Source: Oligoflexus sp. (GTDB taxonomy: Bacteria > Bdellovibrionota_B > Oligoflexia > Oligoflexales > Oligoflexaceae). From it: a DNA stretch of 64,000 bases. Below the pieces are notes generated by a model that was not told the DNA's origin, ran no database searches, and saw only the letters and a list, made by a program, of their open reading frames with translations. A program made the position numbers and the translations under genes. Of this stretch, positions 52,465 through 60,900 are shown piece after piece. Location: the NCBI RefSeq assembly GCF_035712445.1, contig NZ_DASTAT010000063.1:1-64000 (forward strand), in the 5' to 3' direction. Numbering within the stretch: the stretch's first letter is position 1; the number at the start of each line of letters is the position of its first letter.

Positions 52465-54970
52465 TCTCGCGCTCCTTTTCCAAAATCGAGCCAATAGACT
52501 CCCTGCTGAGGAGCTCTTCCATGCTCACATCAAGACCAATCTGGGATAACTTTTGTACGAGCAGCATGGCTGTAAAAGAATCACCACCCAGCTCAATGAA
52601 ACTTAGGCTGGTGTCAATCATTTCAGCCGATAGGACCTCCCGAAGGAGGCCGATAAACTCGGGAGACGATTGAGGCAGCGGTGCAGCCGCCTGGCCACTC
52701 CCTGCTGATGGGGATACAGGGGCCACCGGCTCATGCGATTGAGCTCGCCTTCTTTGGATCAGTCCATCCACCCAAAAATCTTCGAGTTGAAAAGGACTCG
52801 TAGGATTGTCAGCCGAACGTGGATAATGCGCCTCAGAAAATGCGTCCCAGTTGATGAAGGCGCCGGCTTCATAGTGCCGAGCTATGATGCTCAGCATCCA
52901 GAGGTATGTGGCACTCTCCGCACGTCCCCCTATCGAACAGATTTGAGCAGAAACTCGATCAGCGTGCTGGGTAGGATTTCGTTCCTGGGACGGAATGAGT
53001 TGCTTCATCGCATCCAGCAGCCGCTTTTCTTGACGCCGATCCAGAAGTGCAGACATCACGCATCGTGTCAGCTCATGACGTTCTATCGCCTCCAGTTTAA
53101 AGCCAAGATCCTGCCATAAATAGGCTTCCGCCAGAAGACAAGCCATGGCCAAATCTGAAGTTTGAGGCCCCTCACCTTTCTGTGCGCATGCCAGCAGTTC
53201 CTTCTCGATATGAAGGTCAGCCTTATCGTAAGAAAGCAGACGGCAAAGGTCTTGTTTAAAGCCTGGATGTCTCTTCAAGAGTTTCGCGTAATACGCCATA
53301 CGACTGGCATCAGGCCATGCCACTGTCATACGCAGCTGTCCTGCGTAGGGCACAGGATCTGTGATGCGCCTCTCTCTGATTTGATCATTCAATTCTCTGA
53401 GCTCGCCTGCCACGACACATAACCTGTGTTTATGGTGAGCCCGCCCGCACATCGCTGTCACCAGAACCGCAGCATCGAGGCGCCCAGCTTCCGCGAGTTG
53501 CGCGTAAGCATCCCGCAACTCGAACAGGCCCTCCTCGGTTTTAGCTGAGATAGGGAGGATAGCGGCGATCGACGCTGTATCCTTGTCTATGGGGCGCGGT
53601 CCTTCGCTCACGATAATATGAGCGTTGGTGCCTGCTATACCAAAGGCACTGATACCGACCGTCCTTGGACCTTCATCCGTCGACCAAGGCTGAGCTTCGT
53701 CTGCGAATCGGAAGGGATAGGCTTTCCAATCGACTTTCGTAGTCAGTCGCCGCAGTCCATGCTGAGCAGGAATAAGGCGATGCTGCATCATCAAAAGACA
53801 CTTCACCAGCGAGGCGAGGCCCGCGGCGGCCTCCAAATGTCCTAACTGTGATTTCACCGATCCTATAAATAGAGGTTTAGGTCGGGATGCCGATCCATAG
53901 ACGCTCGCAAGGGCCTGGATTTCAATGGGATCACCCAGCGCAGTGCCGGTACCATGGGCCTCAATATATGAAATCGCATCCTGGGATAGACCACTGCGTT
54001 TCAAAGAATCGGCCAGGAGTTCCGCTTGAGCTTCGCCATTGGGTATGGTCAACCCACTCCCAGGTCCTCCATGATTCATACTGGAGGCTTTTACGATGCC
54101 CAGGATCGGATGACCTTGGGCTTGCGCCTCGCGCAGGGGCATCAGCACCACAGCCAAAGCTCCTTCACCGCGGGTATAACCGTCAGCAGCCTCGTCAAAG
54201 CTGGCACAATGTCCCGAAGGAGAAAGCGCACCTGCCTGGCAGAGAGCAATGTTCAGCTCCGGATCCAGGATCACATTACTGGCTGCTACCACGGCAGCTT
54301 TGCATTCTCCACGCTTTAAGCTTTCACAGGCGAGATGCAGCGCTACCAAGGACGAGGAACATGCTGTATCAATTGTCAACGACGGCCCAGTAAAACCAAG
54401 CGTATAAGACAGGCGGCCGGCAGTAAAACCATGACCTGAACCCGTGCCCTGGTAAAAGTCGATGCTCTCCGTTCCCTGCAATTGGGACAAACGCTGACCA
54501 TACTCAGAGCGCATAATTCCGGTGAACACACCAATTTTTGCGCCTTTTTTTCGCTCCAAAGCCACACCGGCTCGCTCCAAAGCTTCCGTGGCCACCATCA
54601 GAAGCAGACGCTGCTGAGGATCCATGGTTAGGGCTTCTCGCCGCGAGATACCAAAATACTGGGGATCAAATCCTTTCAGACAGCGTAGAAAAGCACCTCG
54701 CTGCCAGTAGAAAGTACCAGGCGCCTGGCGATTTTCATTGATGAAGTCCGGGCTCCAACGATCATCTGGTAATGGACTTGTCAGATCCTGGCCGGTGATC
54801 AGGGCTTGCCAATAGGCTTCAGGTGTTTCGATGTCCCCTGGCAAACGCAAGCCAACTCCGATGATGGCGACATCATCACTTTGGTCTTCAAGTGTTTTCA
54901 AGCGCTCCTTGAGTTCAAGGATATGTTTATGCTGTTTCAGTACAAGGGATTGCAGCGTTTCAGTTGTCAT
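52451..54970 (-). CDS. Type I PKS module KS-(dead AT)-ACP
   Basis: 839 residues, the last module before the release genes. N-terminal docking coiled coil (1-32). KS at about 33-455 with Cys204 in DTACSSSLV, His339 in EAHGTGTALGD and His378 in GHLEAAAG, all intact. Region 570-650 keeps the AT outline, but the GHSxGE active site is RHELTR (631-636), so the Ser nucleophile is Glu633. Post-AT linker (SPFQLEDFWVD near 715), then ACP with Ser788 in LGGDSFTAML. No reductive domain. It adds one unreduced unit (the beta-keto group needed for tetronate formation), but must obtain its extender from another AT. Confidence 0.9.
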   Translation of the reverse strand: MTTETLQSLVLKQHKHILELKERLKTLEDQSDDVAIIGVGLRLPGDIETPEAYWQALITGQDLTSPLPDDRWSPDFINENRQAPGTFYWQRGAFLRCLKGFDPQYFGISRREALTMDPQQRLLLMVATEALERAGVALERKKGAKIGVFTGIMRSEYGQRLSQLQGTESIDFYQGTGSGHGFTAGRLSYTLGFTGPSLTIDTACSSSLVALHLACESLKRGECKAAVVAASNVILDPELNIALCQAGALSPSGHCASFDEAADGYTRGEGALAVVLMPLREAQAQGHPILGIVKASSMNHGGPGSGLTIPNGEAQAELLADSLKRSGLSQDAISYIEAHGTGTALGDPIEIQALASVYGSASRPKPLFIGSVKSQLGHLEAAAGLASLVKCLLMMQHRLIPAQHGLRRLTTKVDWKAYPFRFADEAQPWSTDEGPRTVGISAFGIAGTNAHIIVSEGPRPIDKDTASIAAILPISAKTEEGLFELRDAYAQLAEAGRLDAAVLVTAMCGRAHHKHRLCVVAGELRELNDQIRERRITDPVPYAGQLRMTVAWPDASRMAYYAKLLKRHPGFKQDLCRLLSYDKADLHIEKELLACAQKGEGPQTSDLAMACLLAEAYLWQDLGFKLEAIERHELTRCVMSALLDRRQEKRLLDAMKQLIPSQERNPTQHADRVSAQICSIGGRAESATYLWMLSIIARHYEAGAFINWDAFSEAHYPRSADNPTSPFQLEDFWVDGLIQRRRAQSHEPVAPVSPSAGSGQAAAPLPQSSPEFIGLLREVLSAEMIDTSLSFIELGGDSFTAMLLVQKLSQIGLDVSMEELLSRESIGSILEKERENACI

Positions 54971-54979
54971 CGTTATTCC

Positions 54980-57900
54980 TCATGATTCGCTGAGTTCAGC
55001 AGCGGCCATTCTAATAAGTTCTTCGTCGCTGAGTTCTGCACGTTCCGCCTGCGAACTGACGGGCACTTCAAGGCCGAAGCGCTGCAGCAGATAACTCGCC
55101 AGTTTATCGATATCAGGGAAATCCAAACCCAGAGTGGCCGGCATGTTGGACGCAAACAGATGATCAAGCTTGGCTTTCAAATCAAGCACCATGATCGAGT
55201 CAAATCCGAGCTGATTGAAACCATATTCAAAAGACAGCTGGGATTCCGGTTCTCGTAAAATGGCCGCCACAAGGGTCTGCAAATTCCTTTTTAACCAGTC
55301 CAATCGTGCGTTCGCTGGCATGGACTGAAGCTGCTTCAACCATGCTGCTTCGTTTTCCTGCTGGGTGCCCTGAACATCCTGGCTCAACAAACCCTCAAAA
55401 AGCTTTGGAACTTTCTGGAACTGTGCCGTCAGGTAACGGTCCCAATCGAGTCGAGCCACAAGCAGGTGGGCACAATTATTGGGCTGCCCACGCTTTAAAG
55501 CAGGCAGAGCTTCGTGGGGCTGCAGGGGTGTTATTCCAAGTCTTTGCATGCGGATCTGCAGCGCCTGACTCTGAGCCATGCCATCACCATGCCAGCTGCT
55601 CCAGCTTATGGCCAGACCCGGCAAGCCCTGCCCTTGACGCATGCGCGCAATTCCATCCAGGATGCCATTGGCAAAGGCGTAGTTGGCCTGACCTGCATTT
55701 CCACAGAATGAACTCTGTGACGAATAGAGAACAAACATATCGAGTGGCAGATCACGAGTGAGTTCATGAAGGTGCAAGGCCCCCCAAACCTTGCCGGCCA
55801 GCACGGCCCTAAATTCATCCGCGGATAGCTCAAGCAAACTTTTGTCAGCCAAGGTACCTGCCGCATGGACGACGCCTTTGAGGGGATACGATGAAGCAGC
55901 GATTTCATCCAGCAGCTGAGCCAACGCAGAGCGTTCACTGATATCGACCTGTCGATAGCAGATTTGCTCAGGTGACCCTCCCAATTTTTCTAGAGCGTCT
56001 GCCCATTCGCTTTGATAGGGTCGGCGTCCCAGAAGATAAATCCGCCCCCCGCCTCTCCGAATAAAATCCCGTGCTGTTTCCTGCCCAAGCGCGCCGAAGC
56101 CTCCCGTGATGATGTAGCTGGCTTTCTCAAGCAATTTAAGTTCGGTGCACGCTGTCTTCACCGCCTTGGCCCGCATGACAGAGGCTCCCCTGGGACCTAG
56201 CTGCAGAGCGATCTCAGCTTCCATGGCATCCAGCTCACGCGCCAGATCATCAGCCGTCACTGCCGGCTCCATACTTATCACCTGGCAAGACAGTGACTTG
56301 AATTCTGCCATCAAAGCAAGACTGAGGGCTCGGAGGGCTTCAAACTGCACCGCTCCCTCGGGGTCCTGCCGCGATCGGGTGAGCAGGACATAGCGCTGCA
56401 ATGTGCCTTGCGCGACGGCTTGTTTGATGCTGGAAAAGAGTTCCCACTGCCGAGCGGTCGCTTGATCACAGTTTTCGCTGCTGATAAAAGCAGGGGCTGT
56501 TTCATGCAGAAACCGAGCGTCGACAACCGAAAAGGATGCGCTCTCGCCCTGCAGAGCCTTATCGAATGCGGATAGATCATCCCAGGCCTTTGCCAGAGCT
56601 CCACCCTGCTCCAAAGCCTGGATAAGATTTTGAGCCCATTCTTCCGAACCTGTAAAAATCTTCCAGTTTGTGCGCTGGAGTGCTCCCCGAATTGAATCGG
56701 GCCGAGCTTCCCATTGCAGCTCAAAAGCAGGGGCTTCCTTGGCTTTCAGACCGGCTTCGAGCAGACTGCGTTTGGCATGCCTGATGCGAAAGCCCTCAAC
56801 TTCGAGAATGAGCCGCCCCTCCTGATCAAAAAGTTGAATATCGCCTTCATCATAATCATGCCCATGGGTGCTGCGACCCTGAACGAAACACCATAAGGAG
56901 CCTTCCGCCCGCCCATGGATACGAATGAGATCAGCACTGAAGGGTATGGCCAAGGCATCAGCTTGCGTAACACCTTCCTGAAACATCATGCCGGCCAGAG
57001 TTTGAAAGCAGGAATCGATAAGTCCTGGATAAAGAGCATAGGGATCCGCCGCCTCGCGCATATCCGGGAGCCGGAGCCGAGACAAGGACGTTGTTCCTTT
57101 TTGCCAGATGCTTTCAATCCATTGGAAAGCCGGCCCCAGCGTATAACCAAGATCCGTGAAATATTTATAGAAGCGATGCCCTTCAATACACCGTGCATTC
57201 TGCTGGAACGCCTCGATCGAGAAGAAATGCTGCGCGCGCGGCCTCGGATGCAAAAGGTACGCTGCCTGCAGATGGGTTTCCCAGGTGTCCCCTTTATTAC
57301 TGAGACACTTGATGCTTGAACTTTGGCTCCCGCGTTGAATCCAAAGTTGCAACTCAGCTTCATCCTGTTCATCGAGGACCAAAGCTTGCGGAAAGGAGAC
57401 ATGCTGCAGTTCGAGCACTTGACCCTGCAAAATCTCAGGCTCGAAGGCCGAAGCCACCATGGAAATATGCGAAGCCGCTGGAGCGACAACAAATCCATAG
57501 AGTCTGTGATCATCGAGATAGAGGGGTTCCATGCTTCGCCGGCTTGTAGCAAAGACCTCATCGCGCGACTCGGGCAGGCGCCATCGCTTGCCGAGATGGA
57601 CAAAATCCTGCCCCCGAGCGGAGATACGGCGCGCCTTGGGCAGCTCTGGCCAGTAAACTTTGTGATCCCATGCATAGGGGGGCAGACTCAAGAGCATGCC
57701 GCTGGACGGCAACTTTTCCTGGGCATGGGGCGCAATATCAAAGAGTTTGGCCTTCAGCTTTTGAAAACTTTGCGCCTGATCCTGATTGCGAGCCTGAGAC
57801 GCGATCCATTGAACAGCTGCGTCCCCTCCCGACAGCGAGCCCAGGATCGACAGGGTTTGATCAGGACCAATCTCGACAAAGTGCGTCACGCCTAAAGCGA

Positions 57901-60900
57901 TGGCTTCCTGGCAAGCAGCATGGAAACGAACCGTGCCACGGAGTTGATCGATCCAGTAGGATTTTTCCAACATGAGCGTGCTAGATGCCTTGCCACTTAC
58001 ATTATTGATGATAGGAATTTTTGCAGGGTTCAGCGTCACGCGCTGCAATTCCCGAGAAAATGCCTTGAGAATGCGATCCATTGTTGCAGAATGGAAGGCA
58101 TGCGAGACAGTGAGAGCTTTGGCTCTCAGGCCCCGTTCCTGGCAGAGACTCAAGAGTCGACCGATTTCCGCTTCAGGGCCTGACACCACCAGCTGCTTGG
58201 GACCATTCACAGCCGCAATATCAAGTTTAAGATCCGCTTCCTGCAAGAGACTCAGAACGGAGACTTCATCCAGAGAAAGAGCCAGCATGCCGCCTGCATC
58301 CGTCAGCTGCATCAGTTCACCACGTTTTGCGATCAGACGGAGACCATCCTCCAGAGACAGCATCCCGGCAAGAGTCGCCGCAGCATACTCACCCACACTG
58401 TGGCCGATGAGGTAGTCAGGCTTCCAGCCTGATTCAAAAAGCAGACGACCCAAAGCAACTTCATAGGCAAAGAGGAGGGCTTGCGTATACTGAGTCTCGT
58501 GAACCAAATCCTGCAGCTGGGGATCAAACATCAGATCAGTCAACGAGTATTCCCACTGCCCTTCCAGGAGTGAAGAACAGCTGTCAATCACATGACGAAA
58601 CGTCGGGTGGTTTTCATAAAGATAGCGGCCCATACCATGATGCTGACTCCCTTGACCTGAACAGAGGAATGCCAGCTTGCCGTTTGCTCGCGAAAGAGCC
58701 GTTGGATTCTTGAGCTGAGATAGCAGATGGCTGAGAGAGGACACGGTCCAGCTCGCAACGAATTCTTCACGTCGGCGCTGCCCCAGGCTGAAGGCGAGAT
58801 CCCGGAGGCTGCTTTCCGGGTGGCGCTGCAGATACGCGTCCAGTCTCGCGATATTTTCTTTCAGACTAGGTTCGCTGTGTCCACTGACCACAACGGTCCA
58901 TTCTTCCTCCTCTTTTTCTGTCGAGCCCAGGATGCTGGTTTCAGGACCTTCAAATATTACATGCGCATTCACACCGCTAAAACCAAAACCGCTTACAGCA
59001 GCACGCTTGACGGCCTGATGATTGGGCCAAGACACGGCATGGTCCACAACCGTTATGTTTTTCGCTTTGATCAGGGGATTGCGCTTTTTGTAGTGCAAAT
59101 TGCCAGGAATCATTCCATGCTGAAAAGCGAGCAGAATCTTCATGATGCTGCCCATGCCGGCAGCGCTCTCCATATGCCCTATATTCGACTTGATGGAACC
59201 CACCAGCAGCCCCTGGGGATTGGCCTTGCCATAGACGGACTGAATCGAATCAACTTCGATCGGATCACCAATGGCTGTCCCTGTTCCATGGGCTTCCACA
59301 TAGCTGACCTGATTCGCATCCACAGCCGCATCTGCAAGAGCCTCTTCATAAACCCGCTTTTGAGCGGCTCCGTTGGGCACAGTAAAGCCATTGCTGCGAC
59401 CGTCATGGTTAACAGCACTGCCCTTGATCACACCATAAATGCGATGCCCCTGAGCGAGGGCCTCAGACAAAGGCTGTAGGAGCAAAACTCCACAGCCTTC
59501 TGAACGGACAAAGCCGTCGGCATCTGCATCGAAAGTCTGACAGCGGCTTTGATCTGATAGCATATGCCCCTGCACGGCTGCCTGATTGTGAAAGGGTGCG
59601 AGAATCACATTCACCCCAGCCGCCAAGGCGAGTTTGGATTCTCCTTTGCGCAGGCTCTGAACTGCAAGGTGCAAAGCGACAAGGGATGATGAGCAGGCAG
59701 TATCCGTGACCAGAGCAGGTCCTTGCAGACCAAAGTGGTAGGAAATGCGTCCCGCGAGGCTATTGAGTGCTGTGCCACTCGCATAGTAGGCGTCGATAGC
59801 ATCCAGCCCCTGCGATTTTAAGAGTTCCGCATAATCATTATTGGAGGCCCCAATAAACACACCACAGGGCTTTTGGCTCAGATCACGAGCCTCGAGTCCT
59901 GCATCATCAATGGCTTCCTGCGCCAGTTCCAGTAGAATACGCTGCTGCGGATCCATGCTGAGCGCTTCCCGTCCAGGTATTCCAAAGTAGGTCGCATCAA
60001 ATTTTTCAACCTGATCCAGCAGTCCCATGTCATGACCAAGCGCCCGACTGCTTTGCGGATCAATTCCACAGAGCTCCCAGCGGCTGGCGCTTGGACTCAC
60101 GCAATCGACCCCATGCACGAGCTTATCCCAAAGTTCTTCGGGGCTCTTAATGCCACCTGGAAAGCGACAGGCCATGCCAATGACCGCAATGTCGCGTCCC
60201 TGGCCCGCCTCGCCTTCGCGGCAGCTGGTCGAAGCTCCTGAGGATGGCAGGACGGGGGATTCGGCCTTGTCCTGTTTCCTGGGGGCATCTGAATGCAAAG
60301 CGGGTCCTGTCAGTTCAAGTGAAGCGAGGTGAGCGGCGAGCCTTTCAATCGACGGGAAATTATAGAGGGTCGCAATACCCAGCTCGATGGAAAAAATTTT
60401 CTCCAATTCCTCCAGGAGCGAGATCGACGTGAGCGAGTCGATACCAATATCAAACAGGCCCTTTTTGCTGTCCAGATCCTTCAACGCTATTCGGGTAATT
60501 CGTTGCAGGATGTTTTTGATGAGGTCAACGAGTTGCAGTTCATTCATAGGGTGATCCTTGCGAGTCGCATGAAGCGGTTTTTCCGTTGATGCCACAGTTC
60601 GTAGCTTGGTGAAGAATGAATCGTGACGCTGTCGCTCCAGGAGAGGCAGAAACTTTTGCCATTGCATATCAGCCAGAAGCAAACAGCGTGGCTCCGACTG
60701 CATGAAAGCAATCAAAAGTTTCGCAGTGAGTCGGGGCTCCAGAAGATGGCAGCCAGATTTTTCCAGGGTATGTCGTTGGGCATCACTTCCCATACCCTGC
60801 AGGTTCCATGGCCCAGCTTCAATCGAACGCACACGAATCCCCTGTCGACGGCCCAGCCGCGCGAGTTGATTCAAAGCTCCATTCACCGCACCATATAATG

